Below, in pieces: positions 36,571-47,335 of a DNA stretch of 64,000 bases (positions are counted from its first letter, which is position 1; every line of letters begins with the position of its first letter). The stretch comes from Saururus chinensis (Eukaryota; Streptophyta; Magnoliopsida; Piperales; Saururaceae), in assembly GCA_035235625.1 (NCBI GenBank), contig CP141148.1, positions 14,571,057 through 14,635,056 on the forward strand, given 5' to 3'. The notes beneath the pieces were generated by a model. The model worked only from the letters and a program-made list of their open reading frames with translations, searched no databases and was not told where the DNA came from. Position numbers and translations under genes: made by a program.

Positions 36571-37068
36571 TAAGAAGCTGTTTGGATGTGAAATTTTTAT
36601 TGATTCAGCTTCAAAGAATTATTGGAATTATGTTTGGGTCTAGAAGGTGGCCTAAAAGTTAATTCCAACCCATTTTAAGATAGAATTGGTTAAAATCAAC
36701 GAAAGTGATTCGAGCTCTCAGTCCCTATTTCGAAATTACAGATTTTATTATTTTTCAAGTGTTACCTCTTATATTAATATGAGCCTCAAAAAATGTAAGC
36801 AGGGCTTACTTAAAAGTTCAAAATTACCTAACTTTATAGATTCTTGTTTAATAGGGCTTAAATTTATTAGCGCAATAATATCAAAAGCGGGCATTTCTAA
36901 GTTTGAAAGAGAAAGAGTTATTAGTTTAAAGTTTTAAAAATTGATTTAATGTGGCATCCGAATTTATTCTAAAAACTTTTGTTACAAAATGTAATTCTAA
37001 TTTGATGGTGAATTATTAAAAAATTCTACTTCCATTTGTAAAAAAATCAACACCCAAACCGCCCCTAG
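36571..37068. mobile_element. Probable hAT-type MITE, about 0.5 kb
   Basis: Left end 'aagaagctgtttggatgtg', and the reverse complement of the right end is 'taggggcggtttgggtgttg'. This GCTGTTTGG-type terminus is common in plant hAT MITEs. A possible diverged target duplication is present ('tctattgt' / 'tctatgaa'). It lies just outside the old Copia 5' LTR. Confidence 0.6.
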
Positions 37069-40000
37069 TCTATGAATTTAAGCAAAAATGTTTATGAAAG
37101 GGAGAATAAAAAGTGGTTTTAAGCTTAGTAACAAATTTTGTAAGAAAAATTAGAAATTCGTTAATTACATGGAAATGGGCCTCAACCAAAATTTATCTCA
37201 AATTTTTTTTATTTCGCTGAAGTTTTGGATTTCTGAAATTTCGCATTTTTTTTCAAATTTGATTTGGGCTTATTATTTTTAGATTTTTCATATTTTAGGC
37301 AGTTATTATTAGTTTTTATTATTTCGGCAAGATAAATTAAAGTTTTTATGTTTTGGCTAGGTTATTTTTGGGTTTTCACTGTTTAGGCTGACTATTTTTT
37401 GTCTCTCTTCTTGCTGTATTTCTTCTCCTCCCCTTCCTTCCTCTCTGTATACATCAAAATTTTCCCAATTTTTTTCTAAAACAAAATGAATCCAACTCAA
37501 TATTATGTCTCACCAAAACAAACCAAAATACCAACTTTATTACTATAATTTGAAGAAATAAATAAATGTCAACAAAGTTTTTCACCATGATGTTGGCCCG
37601 GTAGTAACCAAAACTAGCTTTTTTGTACACGAACATCTCTTCTGATGTGCAGAAATGATGACTTTGTGCTTGTCTTTGTTACTGAAACAGTTTCTTCCCT
37701 CTCTTTATTGGCAAGACGATTTCTATCCCCTTAATAAAAAATTTCTTGAGTTAGCTTCACTAAGACAATTTGGAAGGGTTTACAGTCTATGGAGTAATCA
37801 TTGGACAGCTTGGATGGGCTTTTTTCAGGCCAGATCATCCGGTCATTTCTTTTCGTACAGATAGGTACAAATTCTAGCCCCAAGGTATTTAAGCTTTGCA
37901 ACTTCCTGACTGGAAATTACTGGTTGGTAAGGTGACACATAAAGGTCATCCACACTTTCTTTCTTTTGGTGTTTATCAATGCCAATTGATTTCATTCATT
38001 TTGCATAATTAAGGAAAGGATTTAAAGTCCAAGAGAGCTGGCTCTGTGCTGGATAGGGTTAAATGGTTTTGACTGAATGGTTTCAACTTTTACCCAAAGC
38101 AGCTCCACTAGCCTCATTATCTCCCTCTAATTGAGCCAAACCTTGCTCCATCAGAAAGAGAAGGGGAAGTGCTTGATTTCAACTGATTTCTACTTTTTTG
38201 ACTAATGGCACATATAGGTTTCACAAAGGGTTATATTAATAGCAAGAGAGAGAAGTATTCAATAGGCAGTTGTTGTACCTAACCTTTTGTGCAAATCAGT
38301 TATGGATGGTCATCTCATCATTTCCTGCTTGTGGACACATCTGGAGAAGGAATCTATGCATCAGGACAGAATGACAGGCAGGCCACTGTAGAAGAGGACC
38401 AAAAATCTACAGACCTGTATAGGATCCCCCAATCTACATTGTAGTCTCTGTACTAGAGCTACAGACCTACTGAGCTTGGTACTCTTGTGGGTCTCCAAAC
38501 CTTGACAGAAGTATCTGCCCACCCATTTTTTTTATACCACTAAGGAATGATTATGTAATGATAGAGAAGAAGAGACTGATATTAATTAGGTGTCTTTTAG
38601 GTTAGTGTCAACCTTGTACAGCAGGACTCTCAATCTCCTGTTTGGTTAGTTGTTTTAGGTCCTTTGCGATGAGGACAGAGGGCTTGATTTGTTGCTTGAC
38701 ATGCCCAACAATCAATCCATTAGCCAAAAGCTAGTTTAATAAATACATCAGTTATTATTGCAGTTTGCTTTAGTGCTCCTGGAACATGTTCCTGCTGGAT
38801 AGTGATTTGGTATAACATCCTTATAATACTTATCTTCCTTTGCCTTTGCTGCTGTCCAGACCTTGCAGAAATAATGTATAATTTTACCTTTGCAAGGATG
38901 TATGATGTCATGGACAGAAATTTTGACCAGTTGGATTAGGGTTTAGCCTGCTTTTGCTATCCTTATCCCAATGTTGGCTTAATAATATGATTCTGTTTGT
39001 AATGGGTATCCTACTTTTCCAAGGTTCCCCAATCCCCACTGACTCACTGAGGCATATGATTAGGTTGGGGACCTATAGGCCACAATGTTCAGGATGAACC
39101 ATTAGCACATTTGTAGAATCATATCCCTAGAAGAAATTTCTATTAAAATTTGTAGAATCAACTTATAGAAAAATGAAGAAAAAAAAAAGTGGTGTGCTAA
39201 GTTTTTGCTCTTCTTTATATCACCTGCAATCATGACCTAAATTCTTTATCACATTTATTGAAACTTGAAAGTGCATATCCCAAGATGAAAATTTTATTAT
39301 AATATGCAGAACAGAAAATGCACATTTACTTTCCAACAAAATGAGAAAAGGAGGTTATGATAAATTTTTGAATTGGTAAAAAAATATCACTTTTTATAAT
39401 TTAAAAAAAATTACTTATTATCACATGAAATTATGACCTAGTTTATATCAAACAGAGCTTGTAAGCAGTTACCCCAGCATAAGATACCAAAGCTGACCAC
39501 CCTTCTACCCTAATCCTCTAAGTTCATGTTATCTTCATCTTTTCTTAGGTTCTCTTTTGTACAAAAGCTTGGGATGTGGCATTTTCCAGACAGCATTGAT
39601 TATGTTTCAGACTCCAATGCTTCTCCAATCTAAGATCCACATGATCTGACATTAAAATAAGACAATGGATGCTTCCTATCACCAAAAACTTTGGCTTTAG
39701 AGGATAAGTGAAAGATTAGGAAGCGCATTTTAAGGAAACTCATGAGATCTAAAAAGCCTGGCTCTACTTTCCCAGCACTCTGCTTAGCTTTAACACTCCT
39801 TAAAGCCTTCCTTCCTCTTTACCAAAAGTGATGTTAAAGGTAAACCATTCCTTGTACACAATCTCATGCACCAGTTGGAGTCTAAAATCCCATAAAAGAT
39901 GCACCTGATTCTCCAAATTTGCCACCAATGATTAAAGGTTTTGTGTGTTATTGATGGGGAATTTGATGGGGCCAACTGTGGAAATGCTAAGATTTCTTGA

Positions 40001-40714
40001 AGAGTTTGATGTGACAATATGGGCACCAAGTATGCCAATTATTGGTACTGCTACAAAATATCAGACATTGGTTACACTTGTGACAGTAGTGCAGGCAGTC
40101 CCCTTTTATTTTGTTCTTATCAGGTTTTTATTTGCAAAAAAAAATTCAAGAGGAAAATGAGTGTACGGAAATTCAAATCCATACAAAAAACGTTGGTGTG
40201 TAGTGCATCTGCAATCCCATGAATTTGAAGCTCCACATCAGGAAATCTAGAATTGGATCTGGGTTTCCTTTTTTATTTTTATTTTTATCTTTGATTCCTT
40301 TTTCAGGATTGATCCAATTAAACCGTAATTGGATGGGAAAGAAGAAGCATCTTTCATTTACTCTATGCCACCTAATACTCCAAATGAAGTGGGGCCCAAA
40401 TTTGGAGAGGACAGCCAGTGAAAAGGTTCAGTGCTACTGAACTTTCCCTTTCTTTGGTGCATATGAAAATGACGAGGAAGGATGAGACTGCATAATTGAA
40501 ATTCAGAACACATGATTAATTTTGGATTTTTTATGAAAGAATTTAAAAAAAAAACATAGCCTTTTATGGTGTTTTACATTTTTTTTAATTTAAAAACTAA
40601 CGTAATCATCAGTATGCCCCCAGTCATTTAAAATTGTATTTGTGAACTTGCCCACTTCTGAGTCCACTTGAGTGAATTATATATTTTAAAGAAAACAATT
40701 AACATAAGCTTGGG
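37069..40714. other. Intergenic, no gene recognised
   Basis: AT-rich to moderate composition. Open frames are all under 85 codons and have no recognisable domain. T-rich tracts lie at 37190-37400. There are no clear terminal repeats, tRNA or rRNA. This is the distal downstream flank of the WAV3-like gene. Confidence 0.5.
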
Positions 40715-40965
40715 TGTATGTATGCTATCATGAACTCAGGCATCACGGACCATTAGATCGAAATTTAACCATTAATAAAGGCTGACAAGTTATATTAAGA
40801 ACTATTAGATTAAAATCTGACAGTGTATGTTAATTGAAGGGATAGGTGGGTGATTCAAACCCTCTACCCCCTTGTTCTTGAATAATGTGCACTTATATAT
40901 CAAAATCCAACGACCCACGATGCCCGAGCTCACACTGGTGACATGAGACTGAGCTCAGAGTAACA
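40715..40965. mobile_element. MITE-like element with about 33-bp inverted ends
   Basis: The left block around 40732-40770 ('gaactcaggcatcacggacc' and on) is matched by the reverse complement of 40898-40930 ('gagctcgggcatcgtgggtc' and on) with several mismatches. The outer limits are uncertain and no target duplication was fixed. Mutator-like or unclassified. No coding sequence. Confidence 0.55.
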
Positions 40966-42055
40966 AGGCCTTTTTCTAAACGCTAAAGGAGAAATACCTG
41001 AAATAAAAAACATTACCTTGACTATTCATCTTCCATTTTCATGGAACCAGGACTAAATAAAAATTAATAGAGAATGCAGACCAAATTCATATAATTGTTA
41101 CATTTTTCTTCATTAATGAGGGGTGTTTGAGTTCTTATGACGCATCTAGAAGAGATAGGACGATTAATCTATCTGGGTGCCCAAGAGACTGCGGGTTTAA
41201 ATTAAGAACCTCTGTTTCCTGAGCCATCCCACAAGTATTTCTGTTAGTATACTGCAATAGATTATTACCATACCATTTCTTAAAGTAGATGGAGATTGAA
41301 ATAATCCAAAGCTATTCAAACTGTGTTTTTGAAAGAAAAAACTTCACATTCAATCAATTCAAAAAAAAAAAAACGGGGCAAAAGAACGTTAAAATACTAA
41401 TTTTCCCGTTCCCCAAAGAACAATTTACAGATTCTCCTGGGATCCATAAAGAAGAGACCCATCTCCATAGTTCATACCAAGCATATATGCCTCAAGGATC
41501 CTAAACTAACCCCATCAAAATCTACTTGTCATTCAATAATTCACAAAGAACCAAGTTCAGATGTTTATCCATGTAAGGCATTCACATCAATACTCTTTAC
41601 TCCAAATCCTATATGAGTGTGTGGAAGAGCCTCCACTTACATAGAATATTCTTCCCTTCAGCCACAAGGGAAAGGGAACTCCATTGAGAACAAAATTGCC
41701 AAGTTCTATATTCCTTCACATCATGTGAACATGATTATGTCCCCCTAAACACATAATTCTGCCATAGTTTCACATTAAGGATATAGACAATACCATGAGA
41801 AATAAAAATTAGGAAAAGGAAGGGAGTTTGAAAGAGAAAAGGGGGGCATTCATTTACACTACTTCACCATCCCAAAGGTCCCAAACAAAATACACTGCAA
41901 TGTTCTAGATTATAAATGACAGAAATTTTGACCGCTATCTTATACATATTGGCCTTTTTTATCCTAGAATTCTTTTTTCCCCAAGAAATTTCTGTGAAGA
42001 AAGTTACAGACATGAGACAAATCAGATAAGACCCACCAATCAATTCTGTCATGTG
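40966..42055. other. Downstream flank of the WAV3-like gene
   Basis: No gene seen. It probably includes the 3' untranslated region (minus strand, below 42252), but no AATAAA signal stands out close to the stop, so the transcript end is undetermined. Confidence 0.45.
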
Positions 42056-42073
42056 TCTCTCTCTCTCCCTCTA
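42056..42073. repeat. (CT)n microsatellite in the probable 3' UTR
   Basis: Short pyrimidine run about 180 bp downstream of the stop codon on the minus strand, so the transcript would carry a GA run here. Confidence 0.8.
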
Positions 42074-42251
42074 TTTGTTTTTGTTCTCTTCTGAGGCCCA
42101 AAGGGCCATGGCGTCTTCAACTGCACGTCCCTTTTGTCGCGACTTGAGAGCAAAGGACGCGTCCCTTTCTTCCACATTTCCATACTTCCGACGTTTGTTC
42201 GCTTTCATGCATTTAATTTTCATTTCCTTTGGAAATCCAATTCCGCGGAAA

Positions 42252-44689
42252 TCAGAATCTGGCGTTCTCGAACCCATGCAGGTCGCTCACTCGGTTCATC
42301 GACTTCCTCATGATGGCCACCTTCGCCAGCTGCTCGGCGGCGCGCCAAGCCGATGCCGACGTCGGCGTCAGCGGCTCCCCGTGCTCATCCACCAATGCCG
42401 CAGCCGCGTGGTGATGGAAATTGCCGTGCTCACCCCGCCGCCGGGGCGTGTGCTGGTGGTGGACGAAGTGGCGGCGCGATTGGAGCTCTGCCAGCTCGGC
42501 CTCCAAGACGCGCAAGTTCTCGGCGCCCGGAGCCGAGCCCGACTGCAGCAGCGCGCGCGCCGAGCTAAGCATGTGGTGTGCGCCGCCGAGGTCGTCGCGC
42601 TCGGCGAGCCGCCGCGCCTCCGCCACGGCGCGGGTCGCCACGAAGGCGCCCCTCATCCGCTCGATCTTCGGGTCGGACGACCGGACGGCGTGCGGCCGCG
42701 GCACGAGCAGCGCCTGCTCCTTGCTCTGGACCAGCTCCTGCGAGGCCGGATCCCGGTAGGCGAACTTCACGGACATGGCGTGGTGGGACGCAGCCGCCGA
42801 CACCGGGACCCGCAGCTCCAGCAGCAACTCCCGCTCCTCCTCAGCGTACAGGTCCCCCAGTCGGACCCATCCAGACCCGGACCCAGACCCAGACCCTCCT
42901 AGCAGAGCGGGCCGTCCCGTCAAGGAGTAAACCGCGGCGATGTCGCCGGAGGGGAAACTCAGGTGGACTCGGAGTTCCTGGACCACCACGCTCAGCATCC
43001 CGCCCACGCACTTGGCGAATGCGTCATGCCCCGAACCGGATCCGTCCAATCCAGACACCGACCCGAATCCGATTGAGTGAACGGGAATCTCGACGTGAGC
43101 GAACCGGGTGGCGGCGGAGGGGGCGGGCACTTGGTGGCGGCAGCGGTGGTTGGTGGACAGAACTCGGTCGTCCTGGCCGTCGGAGAGGAGCATTATAGTC
43201 GCGACGGGGTTGCGCTCGCGGCGATCCTCCAGCACCTTCGCTGCCTTGCGAAGGGCGTCGGAAACTGAGGCTGTGCCCGGGCTGGAGACGAGGCTGTCGA
43301 CGAGACGGCGCGCCGCCCGCTGCCCTTGCTGCGTCATACGGCGGAGGGGCAACATACGCCGGGTGTTGCCGGGGAAGGCCACGACAAAGGAGAGGCGGTC
43401 GGCGGGGCCGAGGGAGGCGATGACGAGCCGGACCGCCCGCTTGAGCATATCCATCTTCTCGTCAGTCATGGCCCCACCAACGTCAAGTGCTGCCACCAAG
43501 TCGACTGGCGCGCGGCCGCCGCCACGCTCTGGTGGGGGAGCCGGGGGCGCCTTGATCCTCAGCGCCACAGCATAGCTCTCATGTGTGCGGCTCACAAAGA
43601 CTACCGCCGCGTCGCGCAGCATCTGGGCCTCCACGATCCTCGCCGACGCAGCCGTATGCGGCGTCGGGGCAGGGTTGGCGAAGAAGCCCTGGAATTCGCC
43701 AACATCGTCGCGGCCTTCCTCGTCGTCGTCCTCGTCAGCCTCAGGGATGGGGTTGAACCGAGGGGAGAGGAGCGGTTCGTCGTCGTCGTAGGCCCGGGAG
43801 TCCGGTCCCAGTTTGGACGAGGCCTTCGGTGTCTGGGTCGGGGTGGTGGCCTTCTTCTTATCCGGTTCGGTTCGGGCTTCGTCGTCTTCCTCCTTGGCCG
43901 CCTCGTCGGCGGGCTTGTGGTGGAGTGCGAGGAGGGGGGCGTGGCGCCAGACGACGGAGCACACGGGGCAGGAGAGGCAGCCCTGCTTTCGGACGTGGGC
44001 GGCGATGCAGGGGAAGTGGAAGGCGTGGCCGCACTCGGCCGTGAAGATGGCCGTGCCCTGGCCCGTCTTCACGCCCGCCATGCATATTCCGCAGCCGCTC
44101 TGCACATAAGCCAAAAGCAAGAAGCCGACGATCAACAACAAAAGCGCGTTATGAAAAAGCCATTTTTACCATCATCATTCCACCAATCTTCCAAATCTTT
44201 TCTCTGGATAGTACGACGAAAAGGGTAGAAGAGAAAGAAAAGCCAAAAGCTGAGAACTTTTTGGAGATGGGGGTGTGGACTTACTCGGGAGAGGCGGAGG
44301 GAGCGGAGGAGGGCGAAGCGGGAGGGGGAGCGGGGGGAGGAAGGGTTCGAGAAGAACCCAATCAGGGGGCTCTTGGTGGTGACGGCGGCAGCAGTGGGCG
44401 TCGTCGTGGTCGTCTTGCATTGCAAGCTGGGGGCGTCCTTATCCTTGTCCTTGTCCTCGACCGCGGTGGCAGCTGCGGGGGCGGTAACGGTGGTGCGGCA
44501 GCGGAGGCGGGGGGTGGAGGGGTTGCTGAAGAAGCCCAATTTGGCGCAGCTCCTGGGGCTGGGGCTGGAGCTCGGATTCTCCACCGCCATCACCTCCTGC
44601 TGCTCCTGATTCTGATGTTTCTTCTCCCCTCCATCTTCTCTATCTCTAGGAATGGAGGTGCAGAATGCTCTACGCCACCCAGTCCCCAT
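42252..44689 (-). CDS. WAV3-like: RING-H2 / vWA E3 ubiquitin ligase, WAV3/EDA40 family; complement(join(42252..44099,44285..44689))
   Basis: Encodes 750 residues, close to Arabidopsis WAV3 (about 700). The start MGTGWRRAFC is the family N-terminus and the first in-frame ATG; the codon six upstream is TTG. The N-terminal region (1-135) has two 'GFFSNPS(T/S)PR' motifs and a low-complexity Ala/Thr stretch. A RING-H2 finger spans 138-182 (C138, C141, C158, H160, H163, C166, C179, C182). An acidic linker follows (about 200-270), then a vWA-like domain from about 332 to 515 whose metal-site loop reads D341-VGGAM, lacking the serines of classic DxSxS. The C-terminus NRVSDLHGFENARF is the family signature. 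Known roles of the family: E3 ligases acting in root growth and gravity response (WAV3) and embryo-sac development (EDA40). Both exons are open and intact. High GC, unlike all flanking DNA. Confidence 0.93.
44100..44284 (-). other. Intron of the WAV3-like gene, 185 bp, phase 0
   Basis: Minus-strand donor CGA|GTAAGT (exon 1 ends at 44285) and acceptor TTATGTGCAG|AGC (exon 2 starts at 44099). The join gives ...RLSR-SGCGIC..., placing the boundary just before the first RING cysteine. AT-richer than the exons. An acceptor two bases downstream would break the frame. Confidence 0.9.
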
Positions 44690-45135
44690 CTCCAACCTCC
44701 AATCCAACTTTCCTCTCCCTCAAAAACTCGACAAAAAAACACACACCAGATGTAGAAACAGAGAAACCAGCAAGACCCACAACCCAAATTCTCCTCTCTA
44801 GTCCTCCTCAATTCCCCCTCTAGCAGGACTTTCTTCTTATGAGAATAAATGGATGTGTGCAAGGCTCAGAGAGTGAAAGGGCTTTTGTTGGGCAGCTGAT
44901 GGAGGAGAAGACAAACAAGAATGGATTCACTCACGAAAACAAAAAATTTGAACTTCTCCTTCGGTCCGGCTTGTGGGACAAATCGAAAAACGACAATCAG
45001 AGCTCAGATGACCGATCACTTTCCCCTTCTTCTCCAGTTCCTCCTCCTCCCACCCACCTTCCTTCCTTCCCTCCTCTGTTTCTTCCTCTCTGTCTCTCTC
45101 TGTGTCTGCGTTGAAAACCCCAAAAAGATCTCTCT
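44690..45135 (-). promoter_or_regulatory. 5' leader of the WAV3-like gene, GA-rich and free of ATG
   Basis: Between the TATA candidate at 45158 and the start codon, no ATG occurs on the minus strand in any frame. A (GA)n-rich stretch lies at about 45085-45112. This supports 44689 as the initiation codon of a scanning ribosome. The transcription start itself is inferred from the TATA position only. Confidence 0.6.
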
Positions 45136-45157
45136 GCGAGGCTTACAAAAGACCTCG

Positions 45158-45165
45158 CCTTTATA
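45158..45165 (-). promoter_or_regulatory. TATA box candidate (proximal)
   Basis: Minus-strand TATAAAGG. Transcription would start near 45125-45135, giving a 5' UTR of about 440 bases ahead of a GA-rich leader. Confidence 0.55.
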
Positions 45166-45246
45166 TTCACATCGTCTTTCCGCTCCACAGCAGCGAACAC
45201 CGAGTGAGATCTACTGCCGTGTTTCCGAACCCGGGGAGTTTTTTGT

Positions 45247-45254
45247 TATTTATA
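45247..45254 (-). promoter_or_regulatory. TATA box candidate (distal)
   Basis: Minus-strand TATAAATA, 90 bp upstream of the proximal candidate. The context also reads as a TATA-like TTTATAAA on the plus strand, but no plus-strand gene follows. Confidence 0.45.
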
Positions 45255-45407
45255 AACCTTGAAGGGCTTTTACGGGGAATGGGATAACCGGCAGGTGACG
45301 GTGGGCTTATTGGGAGCGAGTCAACGGCTCTGCAATCTGCATGCCTCGCACCCCCACAACCGCCGACGTGGCCGGTCCGAACTTCTCGCCAATCTCCCGC
45401 GTGCCGC

Positions 45408-45633
45408 GCGCGAAATTTTGCGAGATCACTTGCCAAAAAAGGGTAGAAAGATATTTTGCGAGATCTCGTCGACAAAGAGGGATGTAAAATTACCATTTTA
45501 TCCCTCAACGCAGCCTGGAACGACTAGCGATATGAGAACGAAATGCCGCGATGAAGCTCTTCTCGGGAGTCCCGCATTTTTAAAAGAAAAAGGGCGCTTT
45601 TTTGCGAAGTCAGCCACATCTCGCGATTCCCGC
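45408..45633. promoter_or_regulatory. E2F-like sites and repeated 'TTTTGCGAGATC' motifs upstream of the WAV3-like gene
   Basis: GCGCGAAA (45408-45415, i.e. TTTCGCGC on the minus strand) and ATTCCCGC (45626-45633) fit the WTTSSCSS E2F consensus. 'ttttgcgagatc' occurs near 45416 and 45453, with a relative ('tttttgcgaag...tctcgcga') near 45600. These are motif matches only, with no expression evidence. Confidence 0.35.
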
Positions 45634-45870
45634 CAGTGGAGGATATGCACACTCCCGTGGCCCGTTTGGTCTCGCCCAAAACGGGTGATGGCCTGACGGG
45701 GCGGGGCAGGGCGATGTTCGTGTTATTCCGTGGGCGCCCGCATCTCGATCAACGGCCAGGAATGCTAAGTATAGGGCCCACGGAAATGAACGGTCGGATT
45801 ATTCGGGGAAATGGGGCCCAGAGACAAGACTGTGACGAGCCGTTTTTTCGCACTTTCTGTGGGCGACAGT

Positions 45871-45932
45871 CACGTGCCCGTCCTGCGTCCTTCTCTGCAC
45901 CCCGCTAACGGCGTTAGCGACAGATGACGTCA
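45871..45932. promoter_or_regulatory. Compact site cluster: G-box, palindromic MYB core, CRE/bZIP palindrome
   Basis: CACGTG (45871-45876); the 17-bp near-perfect palindrome CGCTAACGGCGTTAGCG (45903-45919), which contains AACGG as in MYB and mitosis-specific activator sites; and TGACGTCA (45925-45932). They lie within 62 bp, about 620-770 bp upstream of the TATA candidates. All three are self-complementary sites read equally on both strands. Confidence 0.5.
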
Positions 45933-46059
45933 GATGAGCCACAGTCCAAGGCATGGGAACTCGAGCCGCAGGGGTGGGGCACGGGGGCGTCAACTCATGC
46001 AGCAGGTAGTGGGTGCGGTGGGGGCCCAAACTGCCCAGGTCTAAATCTGGGAATAATTT

Positions 46060-47335
46060 CGTAATCATTATATTTTTTCCCTAATGAAATTTTTTTTATT
46101 AAATTACTTAATAATGTTTTTAAAGATTATTTTATTATAAAAAAAGGTTAAATTGTGCCCTCTCTCCCTATTTTTGTGAGCTAGAGCAGCACAAATTATG
46201 GGATTTTGTGTTACTCAAAAGCAACGTTTTCTTTCAATGCGAAGTATTGGATTTCAATACGAGAGTTCACAATGCCCAGCTTTAAGCAATAGCATTGAGC
46301 CAAAGCTCATATTAATAAGATTTTTATTATTATTATATTTTTTATATTATAAGACAATTGTAAAGGAACTAATGTTTTCCCTAGAATTTAAAAAAAAATT
46401 TATACTACCCATTTTGGGATGAAAGTTGATGTTTCATCGACATTGTCTTCACTTTCTCCTACTCGTCATATTAGTACTTTTTTTATTTTTTTGTTATTTT
46501 TATACCCATGTAAGTGTTGTAATAAAAAAACTCACTAAACAAGGATGATTAAATAAAAAAAAGTATTGTCTTTAAAAACAAAATTTACCCTCTCTATTAG
46601 TACTAAAGATACACTTGGGTGTATGCTTCCCACGATAAGACGATCAACCACATGCAATATAAGTACATTCACACAGCGTATACAGCGAACTACGTTATGG
46701 AATACTCTTGCAAAATACACAGAGACAGAAATCTAGTAAAGGATGATGAAAAAAAATATTTTCAGTGTTTTATAAGAAATCCCATTGAAGATAACATGTC
46801 CCATTCAAACAGATGCATCCGTCTGTTAATAGACACATTTTTGTGTAAAGAAAATTGAACTCATTTTGGGTTAAGAAAAAACCAAATGAATTTGTCCTAA
46901 AAATAATAATCTTGTTGACCCAACCCAACCTGACCTTGTGTGTAAACTAAACCGAGCCGATCGGACCGTAGTGACGTTTGAGTGTGGGTTAGCCCACCTA
47001 GGTGCATGGGTCAAATATGTAACTCTTCCACAAAAGTGGGTGGCCCAAAGGCCTAACTTGAAATGTCAAACTTATGTCTTATATACCAACACTATCACTT
47101 TTTTTAAAAATAATTTAAGACTATTTACTCCTTCAACTAATTCACATATATGATTCTCATTAACTTTAAAGTGGGCTTGGGCTTTCAATACCCATATCGG
47201 CTTGACCCACATATAACCCACTTCTAACACTTTCTTCACATCAAGAAAAAGTAAGTCATTACTATTCTCTTTCCCTTCGTGTAAGTACTCTCAAGTAGGT
47301 GTGTGAGACCATTTTCAACACTCTTTGAATATCAA
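46060..47335. other. AT-rich intergenic, no gene recognised
   Basis: The GC-rich island ends sharply near 46050. T- and A-rich stretches follow. Repeats of 'gacccaaccc' and 'gggcttgggc' type lie near 46915-46985 and 47170-47200, in loosely inverted order, possibly a decayed MITE. No open frame with a known domain. Confidence 0.45.

Noticed and set aside
37655-40440. Possible small genes in the long gap left of the WAV3-like gene
   Set aside because: Frames of 60-85 codons without motifs, mixed strands and no splice-linked continuity that I could support.
40850-40880. tRNA-like 'gattcaaaccct' box
   Set aside because: No matching acceptor stem or D-box at the right distance; it falls inside a MITE-like element.
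42051-42902. Plus-strand open frame of 283 codons
   Set aside because: Antisense shadow of the WAV3-like coding exon. It is long only because the exon is GC-rich and so poor in stop codons on both strands. The same holds for 43326-44228 and other frames in this island.
45247-45254. Bidirectional promoter suggested by TATA-like sequence on both strands
   Set aside because: No plus-strand gene follows between 45.3 and 47.3 kb, and the motif is nearly palindromic, so reading it on both strands is expected.
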